NCBI GenBank assembly: GCA_965198865.1
Contig: CBDAQA010000019.1
Coordinates: 1 to 64,000, forward strand
Direction: 5' to 3'
DNA length: 64,000 bases
From: CBDAQA01 sp965198865
GTDB lineage: Bacteria; Planctomycetota; Phycisphaerae; Tepidisphaerales; Tepidisphaeraceae
Shown: positions 17,078 through 30,680 of the stretch, piece after piece
Position numbering within the stretch: position 1 is the first letter of the stretch
How the letters are laid out: each line of letters starts with the position of its first letter
Made by a program: the position numbers and the translations under genes
Notes under the pieces: generated by a model
Told to the model about the DNA's origin: nothing
The model's input: only the letters and a program-made list of their open reading frames with translations
Database searches by the model: none

Positions 17078-17099
17078 GCCCCGGATGTACATCCGGGGC
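17078..17099. repeat. 22-bp perfect palindrome upstream of gcvP
   Basis: GCCCCGGATGT joined to ACATCCGGGGC is exactly self-complementary over 22 bases. It lies 49 bases before the gcvP ATG, between the ParE-like gene and gcvP, and TTCCTGATTTG follows. It could be an attenuator, the end of the preceding transcript, or an operator; no T run is long enough to call a terminator. Confidence 0.55.
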
Positions 17100-17148
17100 T
17101 TCCTGATTTGTCGGCGCGACGTTGTCGATACCGCAAATACGATTCACC

Positions 17149-20079
<2,931 letters not shown>

Positions 20080-20106
20080 CCTCGGCCGCTCGGTATACTG
20101 TCCGCC

Positions 20107-20331
20107 ATGCGAAACCAATTCACCGCCATCTACCGAAAATCGGGGGACTGGTGGGCAGCCTACGTCCAAGAACTCCCCGGCGCTCACACGCAGGGCGCGA
20201 CGTTGGAGGAGGCAAGAGAGAACCTGCGCGAGGCGGTCACGCTCATCCTCGAGGCAAATCGAGAACTGGCGGAGCAGGAACTGGAAGGCGTTGACGTCGT
20301 GCGTGAGGAACTGACCGTGGCCACGGCGTGA
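20107..20331 (+). CDS. hicB: HicB-family antitoxin
   Basis: The 74-residue protein MRNQFTAIYRKSGDWWAAYV, then ELPGAHTQGATLEEARENLR, is the partial RNase H-like fold of HicB antitoxins. It is short and lacks an added DNA-binding domain. It lies 27 bases after gcvP and overlaps hicA by four bases (GTGA). The antitoxin-first order is one of the two orders seen in this family. Confidence 0.88.
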   Translation: MRNQFTAIYRKSGDWWAAYVQELPGAHTQGATLEEARENLREAVTLILEANRELAEQELEGVDVVREELTVATA

Positions 20332-20513
20332 AGCGGCGCGACCTCATCCGTCACCTCCAATCGCACGGCTGTCGACTGCTGCGGGAAGGCGGGCGACACT
20401 CGGTCTACGTCAACCCCGCCAACGGCCTCACGGCACCGGTGCCGAGACACACCGAAGTGAACGGCTTCACAGTGCGAGGCATCTGCCGCGGCCTTGGAAT
20501 CCCAGAGCCATGA
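20328..20513 (+). CDS. hicA: HicA-family mRNA interferase toxin
   Basis: This 61-residue protein starts at GTG within the last codons of hicB. It reads MKRRDLIRHLQSHGCRLLRE, then GGRHSVYVNP with the catalytic histidine, then VPRHTEVNGFTVRGICRGLG. This is the double-stranded-RNA-binding-like fold of HicA, which cuts mRNA independently of the ribosome. Length is typical. With the ParDE-like pair it brackets gcvP with toxin-antitoxin modules. Confidence 0.88.
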   Translation: MKRRDLIRHLQSHGCRLLREGGRHSVYVNPANGLTAPVPRHTEVNGFTVRGICRGLGIPEP

Positions 20514-20569
20514 CGGCGCTGTGTCGGCCAAGCAAGGGTAGGGCCTCTGCAGCGGTTCATGCGACCGCG

Positions 20570-21526
20570 TCACTTCAGCTTCAGCGACACACCCTCCTGC
20601 TCCCACTGGTCCGCCAGCCGCTTCAGCGTGGCGATCGTCAGGTTCAGCTCCCGGCTGTTGTCGACCAGGCTCTGGTAGAGCTTCGGATCGTTGATCAGCA
20701 GCGACGCGGTGCCGGTCCCCTTGTCGACCTTCGCCGCCACGGCCTGCGCGCTGTCGAGCAGCTTGCCGATCTGAAGCATGCGGTCGTCCACCTGCTTGCT
20801 GACGCGGTCGATCTCGGCCCGCGTCGTCGTCACCGTTGCGTTCACGTTGGCCTGCACCGCGTCGAGGTTGTTCGCAAACTTCCCGGCCTTGTCGGCGGCG
20901 GCGCTGGCGACCTCGCTGACGTGCCGGAAGTTCTCCATCGACGCCTGCACGTCGGCCTTGGTCTTGGCGTTGTTCACGTAGTCGTCCAGGCCCTTGAGCA
21001 CGGTGCCCGCCTCGCGCACCTGCTCGTCCAGGTGCATCACGATCTGCGAGTCCTTGATCTGGTTCGCCAGCTGCGCGATGGCCGGCGGCACCAGCTCCGA
21101 CCCGACGTACTTCGCCACCATGTGCTGGCCGTCGGCCAGCGTCCCCTGGGGCTTGGACAGCGGCGCGCCGACCAGCTCCAGCGACAGCACCGCCGACCCG
21201 CCGATCGGGCTGTTGATGCGGATGATCCCCTCCACGTTGCCCGGCAGCGGCGGCAGGTTGTCCACCTCGGCGTCGATGTTGATGTTCACGTTGTTCTGGT
21301 CGCGCGTCACCCGCAGCACCCGCCCGACCGACTGGCCGAGGTAGGTGACCGGCGCCCCCTCGCTCAGCCCGTCGGCGCGGTCGCCGGTCAGGTGGACCTG
21401 CACGGATGCGCCGTGGCTGAACAGCTTGATCGACGGGCCCCCGAACTTCAGCAGCATGCCGCCCAGGGCGACCAGTGCCCCCAGGACGGTCAGGCCGACG
21501 ACGACGTTTCTGCGGTTGGGCGACAT
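20570..21526 (-). CDS. MCE/MlaD-family lipid transport protein
   Basis: This 318-residue protein has one N-terminal membrane anchor (VVVGLTVLGALVALGGMLL). An MCE domain follows at about 40-120, with VQVHLTGDRADGLSEGAPVT, YLGQSVGRVLRV and the strand GSAVLSLELVG. The rest is a helical, coiled-coil-prone tail (VQANVNATVTTTRAEIDRVS). MCE proteins form periplasmic hexamers that move phospholipids between the membranes, usually with an ABC transporter (MlaE/MlaF), but no such genes are adjacent here. It is transcribed divergently from the metallopeptidase gene. Confidence 0.85.
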   Translation of the reverse strand: MSPNRRNVVVGLTVLGALVALGGMLLKFGGPSIKLFSHGASVQVHLTGDRADGLSEGAPVTYLGQSVGRVLRVTRDQNNVNINIDAEVDNLPPLPGNVEGIIRINSPIGGSAVLSLELVGAPLSKPQGTLADGQHMVAKYVGSELVPPAIAQLANQIKDSQIVMHLDEQVREAGTVLKGLDDYVNNAKTKADVQASMENFRHVSEVASAAADKAGKFANNLDAVQANVNATVTTTRAEIDRVSKQVDDRMLQIGKLLDSAQAVAAKVDKGTGTASLLINDPKLYQSLVDNSRELNLTIATLKRLADQWEQEGVSLKLK

Positions 21527-21653
21527 GTGCGGCGACGTCCTTGCGGCCGGGGTTCCGCCCGCCGATGCTCCGTTGCAACCGGCGGGGGCGGGGGGAATAC
21601 TAGTGCCTGCGGGGTCGGGCGGGAACCGTACGCCATGCTAAACGGACCATTTG

Positions 21654-23006
21654 ATGATTGGCGTGACTAAGAATCGGCCCGCGATCGCGGTGATCGTCGC
21701 CGTCCTGTGGGTGCTCGGGCCGGCCGCGCGGCGTGCCCCGGCCGTGGAGCTGACGCGCTACGAGTCGCGGTACTACACGATCTACACGGACCTCGACGCC
21801 GACGTCGAGCGGGAGGCGGCCGCCCGCATGACGCGGATGGCGGAGGAGTACCACGACCGCACGCGCGGCTTCGCCGGCCAGATCCGCCAGAAGTTCCCGT
21901 TCTACCTCTACAGGAACGAGGCCGACTACCTCGCCGCCGGTGGGCTCCCTGGCACGGCCGGGGTGTTCATGGGGAGCAGCTCGGGGGGCGGCAAGCTGAT
22001 GGCCGTCGCCGGCCAACGGATCGACGCGCGCACGTGGCACGTCGTCCAGCACGAGGGGTTCCACCAGTTCGCGCACGCGGTCATCGGCGGCGACATCCCG
22101 AGCTGGCTCAACGAGGGGCTGGCCGAGTACTTCGGCGAGGGGATCTTCACCGGTGACGGGTTCGTCATCGGCATCGTCCCGCCGTGGCGGCTGCAGCGGC
22201 TCCAGCTGGAGATCTCGCGCGGCGCGTTGAAGTCGGTCCGCTCGATCATGTCCGTCTCCCCGCAGCAGTGGAACGCCGAGATGAGCGGGGCGAATTACGA
22301 CCAGGCGTGGTCGATGGTCCACTTCCTCGTACACGGCGACGACGGCCGGTACGTCCCCGCGTTCAGCCAGTGCATCCGCGCGATCTCGGCGGGCAAGTCG
22401 TTCGACGCCGCGTGGATGTCCACCATCGGCCCGGCCGGCGGGTTCGAGGAGCGGTGGAAGGCCTACTGGCTGTCGCAGCCGCCCAGCCCGACGCACGCCC
22501 TGTACCAGCGTGCGACCGTCGCCACGCTCACCAGCTTCCTGGCCCGCGCGACGGCCGAGCACCAGACGTTCCCCGACGTGACCGCCTTCGCCAAGGCGGC
22601 CGATGGCGGGCTCCTGAAGATGGTGCCCGACGACTGGCTCCCGCCGTCACTGCTGGCCAGCGCGGTGAAGGCAGCGCAGTTCGATGCCCCCGCCGCCGAC
22701 GCCGCACCCGACGGTGCCCAGGCCGTGGTCTGGGAATTGAAGGCCGGCTTGGCGAAGCTACCGAACCTGACGCTCGTCACGTCGGACGGCACCCGCATGA
22801 CCGGCTCGTTCACGCTGAGCGGCACCCATGTGTCGGCGGTGAGCGTCGACATTGACGACACGGCCAAGGCGCTGGCCGACGCCGCGGCGCTCCGCGATGC
22901 CGGGAAGAAGGAGGCGGCGAAGACGATGGTGCAAGCCGCCCTGCATTCGCACCCGAAGTCGCCGCTGGCGAACGACGCGCGGGCGCTGCTGAAAACGTTG
23001 CGGTAG
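21654..23006 (+). CDS. Secreted DUF1570-type zinc metallopeptidase
   Basis: From ATG at 21654 (a TTG lies one codon earlier) the protein has 450 residues, with a signal segment AIAVIVAVLWVLGPA. The motif VVQHEGFHQFAHAV contains HExxH (HEGFH), and a downstream glutamate occurs in SWLNEGLAEYFGEG, as in gluzincin peptidases. The preceding YYTIYTDLDADVEREAAARM is also typical of DUF1570, a family common in planctomycetes. The C-terminal part, with SHPKSPLANDARALLKTL, may be a TPR-like helix pair. The substrate is unknown. Confidence 0.82.
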   Translation: MIGVTKNRPAIAVIVAVLWVLGPAARRAPAVELTRYESRYYTIYTDLDADVEREAAARMTRMAEEYHDRTRGFAGQIRQKFPFYLYRNEADYLAAGGLPGTAGVFMGSSSGGGKLMAVAGQRIDARTWHVVQHEGFHQFAHAVIGGDIPSWLNEGLAEYFGEGIFTGDGFVIGIVPPWRLQRLQLEISRGALKSVRSIMSVSPQQWNAEMSGANYDQAWSMVHFLVHGDDGRYVPAFSQCIRAISAGKSFDAAWMSTIGPAGGFEERWKAYWLSQPPSPTHALYQRATVATLTSFLARATAEHQTFPDVTAFAKAADGGLLKMVPDDWLPPSLLASAVKAAQFDAPAADAAPDGAQAVVWELKAGLAKLPNLTLVTSDGTRMTGSFTLSGTHVSAVSVDIDDTAKALADAAALRDAGKKEAAKTMVQAALHSHPKSPLANDARALLKTLR

Positions 23007-23010
23007 TTCC

Positions 23011-23092
23011 AGCCGCGCGGCGGAAGCCCGCGGACCATTGGCGGTCGGGACGCGCTCGGCGCGCGAGTGTCCGCAGGCTTCCGCTCGCGGCT
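23011..23092. repeat. Long imperfect inverted repeat after the metallopeptidase gene
   Basis: Bases 23011-23034 (AGCCGCGCGGCGGAAGCCCG and onward) pair with 23069-23092 (GTCCGCAGGCTTCCGCTCGC and onward) with two or three mismatches around a loop of about 34 bases. It begins five bases after the stop codon and lies between convergent genes. It may serve as a bidirectional terminator or be a REP-like palindrome. Confidence 0.65.
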
Positions 23093-23146
23093 GAAATCGT
23101 GTCGCGTGGCGTGGCCCTTCGGTTGCGTCTAGCGAGCGGGCTGGCT

Positions 23147-23497
23147 TCAGTCCAACGGGAAGCCGCGCGGCTGTGGGCGCCTTCGGCGGGAGGCGATGAC
23201 GGGCGCGGCGACGATCCATACCAGCCACGCCCCCATGCACGCCAAGCAGGCGGACGTCATCGCGTCGCTGTCGAAGCTCGTCAGGATCCCGCTCCGCACC
23301 AGTCGATCCGATGGCAGGCGGACGACAAGCTCGCCGGTCTGGTGGAAGATGAATGTGCAGCCGACGACGTGGACGCGGGCATCGGCGCTCTGCCAGGAAC
23401 GCAGGGTGAGCGAGGCGACTATCAGGAGGAACGCGATCGTCACCAGAATGTGGGGCAGGAGCCGCAACCATCGCGGTGCTGGCCATGGCGGGTTCAC
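23147..23497 (-). CDS. Small membrane protein of unknown function
   Basis: GTG at 23497 overlaps the stop of the UbiA-like gene by four bases (GTGA), giving 116 residues. There are two hydrophobic helices, LLPHILVTIAFLLIVASLTL at about 13-32 and CMGAWLVWIVAAPVIA at about 86-101, and an arginine-rich C-terminus. The longer upstream frame was rejected because it would run through the coding sequence of its neighbour. No family is recognised; the overlap suggests co-translation with the prenyltransferase. Confidence 0.55.
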   Translation of the reverse strand: MNPPWPAPRWLRLLPHILVTIAFLLIVASLTLRSWQSADARVHVVGCTFIFHQTGELVVRLPSDRLVRSGILTSFDSDAMTSACLACMGAWLVWIVAAPVIASRRRRPQPRGFPLD

Positions 23498-24522
23498 GTC
23501 CGCGCCCGCTGGTAAACCGGCCGTTGGCTGAGCGACAGGACCCGGCCCCACCAGCGCATCAGCTGGACCGACCCGAACGCGATCGGCAGCAGGCACACCA
23601 GCCCCGCCGCAGCGGGCCAGCTGGCGTAGCCGCCGACGAAGGCGGCGTCGTACACGATCAGCCAGAGCAGGCCGTACAACATCAGCTTCTGTCCCGCCTC
23701 ACGGCCGTTGGCGGTGCGCCGGCGGACGACCAGCGCGACGAACACGAACGCCACAACCGCCGCCAGCGCCGGCAGGATCGACGTGTTCAGGTGCAGCGCC
23801 TTCGGCAGTCCGCGCAGCGTGTCATCGCCCCACCGCCACCCCAGCACGCGGATCAGCCCCAGGTCGACGGCCAGCAGGCCGCCCAGCGCGGTCGCCCAGT
23901 GCTTGGGCGTCAGCGGGGGCCGCTTCTGCTCCCAGTGGTAGCAGACGGCCGACAGGATCGTCACGTGGTTCAGCAACAGCAGGGGGTGCCACACCACCGG
24001 CAGCTCCGGCGCGGCGATGCTCGCCTGCATGAACCGGATCAACCCCAGGCTCAGCAGCCCCAGCCCGACCAGGTACTTCCCGGCGTAGTCGTAGAACAGG
24101 ATCAGCCCCACCGTCAGCCCCAGCAACAGCAGGCTCAGTCGCCCCGTCGGCGGCGTGGACCAGTGGGCGTAGGCCCACCCGCCCCAGGCGGCCAGCAGGC
24201 CCAGGCCAGCGCAAATCACATGGGCGGTCGCCAGCCGGATGCGACCGCTGGGCAACGGTCGGTGGGCGGCGACCCGGCTGTCGCGGCGGCGGTCGATGAT
24301 GTCGTTCAGCGTCATCCCGAACCCGTACAGCCCCACCGACGCCGCCGTCATCGCCGCCAGCGCCCGCGGCGACAGCGCCTCCAACAGGTCGTCCGGCCCC
24401 GCACCGTGGTTCGCCGCCCGCAGCAGCACCTCCGCCGCGGCGTTGCTGATGGCCGTGAAGACCAGCGCCATGCGGGTCAGTTGCAGGATCGTCAGCAGGC
24501 GGTGGGACAGGGGGCCGAACAT
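23494..24522 (-). CDS. UbiA-family prenyltransferase
   Basis: The 342-residue integral membrane protein has about eight or nine hydrophobic helices. The first aspartate-rich motif is GMTLNDIIDRRRDSRV (NDxxDxxxD), followed by HRPLPSGRI, both characteristic of UbiA enzymes that transfer a prenyl or polyprenyl group to an acceptor. The second motif region is less clear (LILFYDYAGKYL). The substrate could be a quinone precursor, a sugar or a lipid; context does not tell. It is divergent from ribH, with 76 bases between them. Confidence 0.85.
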   Translation of the reverse strand: MFGPLSHRLLTILQLTRMALVFTAISNAAAEVLLRAANHGAGPDDLLEALSPRALAAMTAASVGLYGFGMTLNDIIDRRRDSRVAAHRPLPSGRIRLATAHVICAGLGLLAAWGGWAYAHWSTPPTGRLSLLLLGLTVGLILFYDYAGKYLVGLGLLSLGLIRFMQASIAAPELPVVWHPLLLLNHVTILSAVCYHWEQKRPPLTPKHWATALGGLLAVDLGLIRVLGWRWGDDTLRGLPKALHLNTSILPALAAVVAFVFVALVVRRRTANGREAGQKLMLYGLLWLIVYDAAFVGGYASWPAAAGLVCLLPIAFGSVQLMRWWGRVLSLSQRPVYQRART

Positions 24523-24598
24523 CGGGGGTCAGGGTAAATCGTCGGGCGGGCGCGGGCAAACGTTGATCGTGGACGGCCCCTCGTCTACGGTCCGGGCC

Positions 24599-25078
24599 AT
24601 GAGCAAGGACGCCCCCGCGTTTGCGATCACCGACCTCCCGGCCGACGCCGCCGTGGCCGTCGTGGCCGCCCGGTTCAACGCCAAGCTGGTCAACGAGCTG
24701 CTCGAAGGCTGCCGCCGCCGCCTCGCCGACTTCGGCATCGCCAACGACCGGCTCGTCGTCCACCGGGTCCCCGGCGCGTTCGAGCTGCCCGTCACCGCGA
24801 AGGTGCTGGCCGACACGGGCAGGTACGGGGCCGTCGTCTGCCTCGGCGCCGTCGTCCGCGGCGACACGCCCCATTTCGAATACGTCGCCGGCGAGGCCGC
24901 CCGCGGCTGTCAGGCCGTCGCGATCGCCACCGGCGTCCCCGTCATCTTCGGTGTTCTGACGACCAACACCGAGCAACAAGCCTGGGACCGCACCGGCGGC
25001 TCCCACGGCCACGCCGGCGAGCGCGCCGCCGAGGCGGCGGTGGAAATGATCGCGGTGCTGAAGGCGGCATGCGGATGA
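24599..25078 (+). CDS. ribH: 6,7-dimethyl-8-ribityllumazine synthase
   Basis: This protein has 159 residues, the normal length. It begins MSKDAPAFAITDLPADAAVA, with VVAARFNAKLVNELLEGC, RVPGAFELPVTAKVLA, GAVVRGDTPHFEYVAGEAA and FGVLTTNTEQQAWDR, all core motifs. It condenses the ribityl-aminouracil and butanone phosphate in riboflavin synthesis. The lumazine-site histidine is in GDTPHFEYV. ATG at 24599 is the first in frame that fits the family. No FMN riboswitch is visible upstream. nusB follows, a common pairing. Confidence 0.95.
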   Translation: MSKDAPAFAITDLPADAAVAVVAARFNAKLVNELLEGCRRRLADFGIANDRLVVHRVPGAFELPVTAKVLADTGRYGAVVCLGAVVRGDTPHFEYVAGEAARGCQAVAIATGVPVIFGVLTTNTEQQAWDRTGGSHGHAGERAAEAAVEMIAVLKAACG

Positions 25079-25084
25079 GCACAA

Positions 25085-25164
25085 AGCCCAGCGGCTCCGC
25101 CGCGGGTTCCGCTTCGGGGCGTCCAACGGGTTCGACAAAGATCCCGCGGCGGAGCCGCTGGGCT
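25085..25164. repeat. Perfect 22-bp inverted repeat between ribH and nusB
   Basis: AGCCCAGCGGCTCCGCCGCG (from 25085) and CGCGGCGGAGCCGCTGGGCT (to 25164) are exact complements over 22 bases with a 36-base loop. The structure lies between the ribH stop and the nusB start on the same strand. No T run follows the second arm, so it is more like an intergenic palindromic repeat or attenuator than a classical terminator. Confidence 0.7.
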
Positions 25165-25196
25165 CTGTTGAGGGGTTGCTGCTATACTCGCCCCGG

Positions 25197-25613
25197 ATGG
25201 TCAACCGACGTCGAGTCCGAGAGCTGGCGATGCAGATCGTGTTCCTGTGGGACGCGCAGGGCGGGGCCGATCGCGCGCTGGCCGACCAAGTCGTCATGGA
25301 CGGCAGCGACGACGCCGACGTCCGCAAGCTGGCCATCGACGCCGCCGCCGGGACGTGGGAGCAGCGGGCCGTCATCGACGCCCAGGTCGAACGGCTCGCC
25401 CCGCAGTGGCCGCCCCGCCGCCAGCCGGGCGTGGATCGCAGCCTGATCCGCATTGCCGTCTGGGAGATGACCTGCACCGACACGCCGCCCAAGGTGGTCA
25501 TCGACGAGGCCATCGAGATGGCCAAGGGGTTCAGCACCGAGAACAGCCCGGCCTTCGTCAACGGCGTGCTGGACGCGGTGCTGAAGGAAAAGTCAGCCCT
25601 CACCAAAGAATGA
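25197..25613 (+). CDS. nusB: Transcription antitermination factor NusB
   Basis: ATG at 25197 gives 138 residues: MVNRRRVRELAMQIVFLWDA, then the C-terminal PGVDRSLIRIAVWEMT, PPKVVIDEAIEMAKGFSTEN and SPAFVNGVLDAVL, the conserved NusB helices. NusB with S10 binds boxA RNA and supports rRNA antitermination. The start was placed at the methionine preceding the RR(x)RELAMQ segment; an in-frame ATG seven codons earlier is possible. Confidence 0.93.
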   Translation: MVNRRRVRELAMQIVFLWDAQGGADRALADQVVMDGSDDADVRKLAIDAAAGTWEQRAVIDAQVERLAPQWPPRRQPGVDRSLIRIAVWEMTCTDTPPKVVIDEAIEMAKGFSTENSPAFVNGVLDAVLKEKSALTKE

Positions 25614-25695
25614 CGAAGACCGAAACCTCGCGTATCGAAACGGGCTCCCCGCCCTCGTTTCGGCATTCGAGATTTCGACATTCGACCTTTCCCCC

Positions 25696-26637
25696 ATGGC
25701 GTTCTTCCACAAAGCACTCGACCGGGTCAAGGGCGCGTTCAAGAAGACGGCCGCGGTGCTGAACACCGACGTCCGCACGCTGTTCGTGCCCGGCCGGCAG
25801 ATCGACGACGCGTTCCTGGACGAGATGGAGGAGCGGTTCCTCAAGGCCGACATGGGCGTGCGGAACGTCGAGCGGATGGTGGGCGAGGTCCGCGACCGCT
25901 GGCGGCTGGGCAAGATCAAGAACGCCGAGCAGGCCGAGCTAATCGTCCGCGAGCAGATGGTCGCCGGGTGGGGGTCCGCCGACACCCGCGAGCTGAAATC
26001 TGCCGAGTCCGGCCCGACCGTCATCCTCGTCGCCGGCATCAACGGGGCCGGCAAGACCACGACGATCGCCAAGCTGTGCTGGCTACTCAAGGAGCAGATG
26101 GGCAAGCGGGTGATGGTGGCCGCCGCCGACACCTTCCGCGCCGCCGCCGTCGATCAGCTGACCGTGTGGGCCGGTCGGTTGGGCGTCGACATCATCAAGC
26201 ACAAGCAGGGCGCCGACCCGGCGGCGGTGGCCTATGACGCCTGCGAGGCCGCCAGGGCCCGCAGCGTTGACGTGCTCATCGTCGACACGGCCGGCCGGCT
26301 CCACACGCAGGACCACCTGATGCGCGAGCTGACCAAGATCCGCGACGTTGTCGCCAAGCGGATCGAGGGTGCCCCCCACGAGGTGCTGCTGGTCCTCGAC
26401 GCCACCACCGGCCAGAACGCCATCCGCCAGGCCCAGGAGTTCGGCAAGGCGATCAACGTCACCGGCCTGGTCCTGTCCAAGCTGGACGGCACCGCCAAGG
26501 GGGGCATCGTGATCGCCATCCGCGACGCCCTGTCGATCCCCGTGAAGTTCATCGGCCTCGGCGAGACGCCGCAGGACATCGAGACGTTCGACCCCCAGCG
26601 GTTCGTCGATGCCCTGTTCACCGAGCGTCCCGCCTGA
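25696..26637 (+). CDS. ftsY: Signal recognition particle receptor FtsY
   Basis: The 313-residue NG-domain protein has its GTP-binding P-loop GINGAGKTTTIAKL at about 114-127, then AAADTFRAAAVDQL, DTAGRLHTQDHLMREL and the specificity motif LSKLDGTAKGG, ending FIGLGETPQDIETFDP. It docks the SRP-ribosome complex at the membrane. The acidic A domain of larger FtsY proteins is absent. It follows nusB on the same strand. Confidence 0.95.
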   Translation: MAFFHKALDRVKGAFKKTAAVLNTDVRTLFVPGRQIDDAFLDEMEERFLKADMGVRNVERMVGEVRDRWRLGKIKNAEQAELIVREQMVAGWGSADTRELKSAESGPTVILVAGINGAGKTTTIAKLCWLLKEQMGKRVMVAAADTFRAAAVDQLTVWAGRLGVDIIKHKQGADPAAVAYDACEAARARSVDVLIVDTAGRLHTQDHLMRELTKIRDVVAKRIEGAPHEVLLVLDATTGQNAIRQAQEFGKAINVTGLVLSKLDGTAKGGIVIAIRDALSIPVKFIGLGETPQDIETFDPQRFVDALFTERPA

Positions 26638-26689
26638 TTGTTCTCGGCACCCGTGGCGGTTCCCGCCGTCCGATCGCAACCGTCCGCGT

Positions 26690-26860
26690 ATGGCTACCCT
26701 ACTCGACGGGGCCCGCGAGGCCGTGTTACTGGCTGGCGTGATCGCCCTCATCGGCGTCATCTGGACGTACGGCGTGTGCATGGCCGCCGACGCCAGCACG
26801 GTCGAAACCGCGCCGTTGTCGCCGCCCGTCGTCGCCTCCCCGGTGGCAATGGTCCGGTAG
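26690..26860 (+). CDS. Small single-helix membrane protein
   Basis: The 56-codon ORF MATLLDGAREAVLLAGVIAL followed by IGVIWTYGVCMAADA has one transmembrane helix (about 10-29) and a proline/valine-rich tail. It lies 52 bases after ftsY. A second small ORF with a similar RE-A-LL-A helix start follows, suggesting a pair. No family is known to me, and it could be a chance frame. Confidence 0.35.
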   Translation: MATLLDGAREAVLLAGVIALIGVIWTYGVCMAADASTVETAPLSPPVVASPVAMVR

Positions 26861-26941
26861 CCGCGGCCGCCGATCGGGCCTCAAGTGCTCGCCCGCCGTG
26901 GACGATGGCGTTGGGTGCGAGCGCAGCGCGCCAACACCGCC

Positions 26942-27124
26942 ATGGGCCGGATGCGCGAGGCGGCCTACCTGCTCGCGCTGGCGACGGCGCTCATGATCCT
27001 CTGGCTCCACGCCTGGTCGCTGTCGGTCACCACGCGGTCGAACTACACGTCGGCCGAGCCCCTGCCCCACCCGTTGCTGAAGTCCACCCCGCACGCCGTC
27101 GCCCTCGTCGACGACGTCCCCTGA
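26942..27124 (+). CDS. Second small single-helix membrane protein
   Basis: From ATG at 26942 the ORF has 60 residues. It begins MGRMREAAYLLALATALMIL, with one membrane helix continuing to HAWSLSV, then a polar, proline-containing tail. It resembles the preceding small ORF in layout (short charged start, one helix, proline-rich tail). A longer in-frame start at 26885 adds an arginine-rich stretch. Function unknown. Confidence 0.35.
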   Translation: MGRMREAAYLLALATALMILWLHAWSLSVTTRSNYTSAEPLPHPLLKSTPHAVALVDDVP

Positions 27125-27197
27125 AGCTTCGGATAACTCCCAAGCGCTGATCGCCCCCTTACCCTCCTGCCAGAAGTTCGGTATATGTTTGGTCGCC

Positions 27198-30392
<3,195 letters not shown>

Positions 30393-30425
30393 ACCCCAAC
30401 CCACCCGAAACCGCCCTCCCCGCCC

Positions 30426-30568
30426 GTGGGACGAAACGGGACGAAATGGGACGGTTTCAAACCCGTCCCATAACACCCAAAATCAACACAAAACAAGTCC
30501 ATATCGACGTTTATGCTGTCCCAAAGACGTGGGACGACACACGCCGTGTCTCACCGGGCTCATCCGCA
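30426..30568. repeat. Dispersed 143-bp repeat, copy 2
   Basis: Its first 35 bases, built of GGGACGAAAC and GGGACGAAAT units plus GGGACGGTTTCAA, are identical to the copy at 1475. Its last 16, ACCGGGCTCATCCGCA, are identical to the end of that copy at 1615. The roughly 90-base centre is diverged and A-rich here. It fills the gap between dnaE2 and the CRISPR-cas operon. Confidence 0.75.
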
Positions 30569-30613
30569 AATCCCAAGTGTTAGCCAATTGTGTGTTCACA
30601 GCGAATTCCTGCT

Positions 30614-30642
30614 TTGACGCGCACGAACGAAAGCCGTACAAA
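30614..30642 (+). promoter_or_regulatory. Candidate promoter of the cas operon
   Basis: TTGACG (30614-30619) and TACAAA (30637-30642) are 17 bases apart, matching the sigma-70 pattern in spacing and mostly in sequence. The cas3 ATG lies 38 bases further, preceded by GGGGAG as ribosome site. This is read from sequence only, and in a high-GC genome such matches can be chance. Confidence 0.4.
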
Positions 30643-30680
30643 GACGTCTGCGACCGCCGCACAACAGGGGAGATTCGCCA

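Noticed and set aside
23099..24537. Plus-strand glutamine/arginine-rich frames opposite the UbiA gene
   Set aside because: Antisense of hydrophobic helices; no sign of a real protein.
27125..27197. SOS (LexA) box before dnaE2
   Set aside because: No GAAC-N4-GTTC or CTGT-N8-ACAG type palindrome is present in the short gap; AGAAGTTCGGTATATGTTTG is not convincing.
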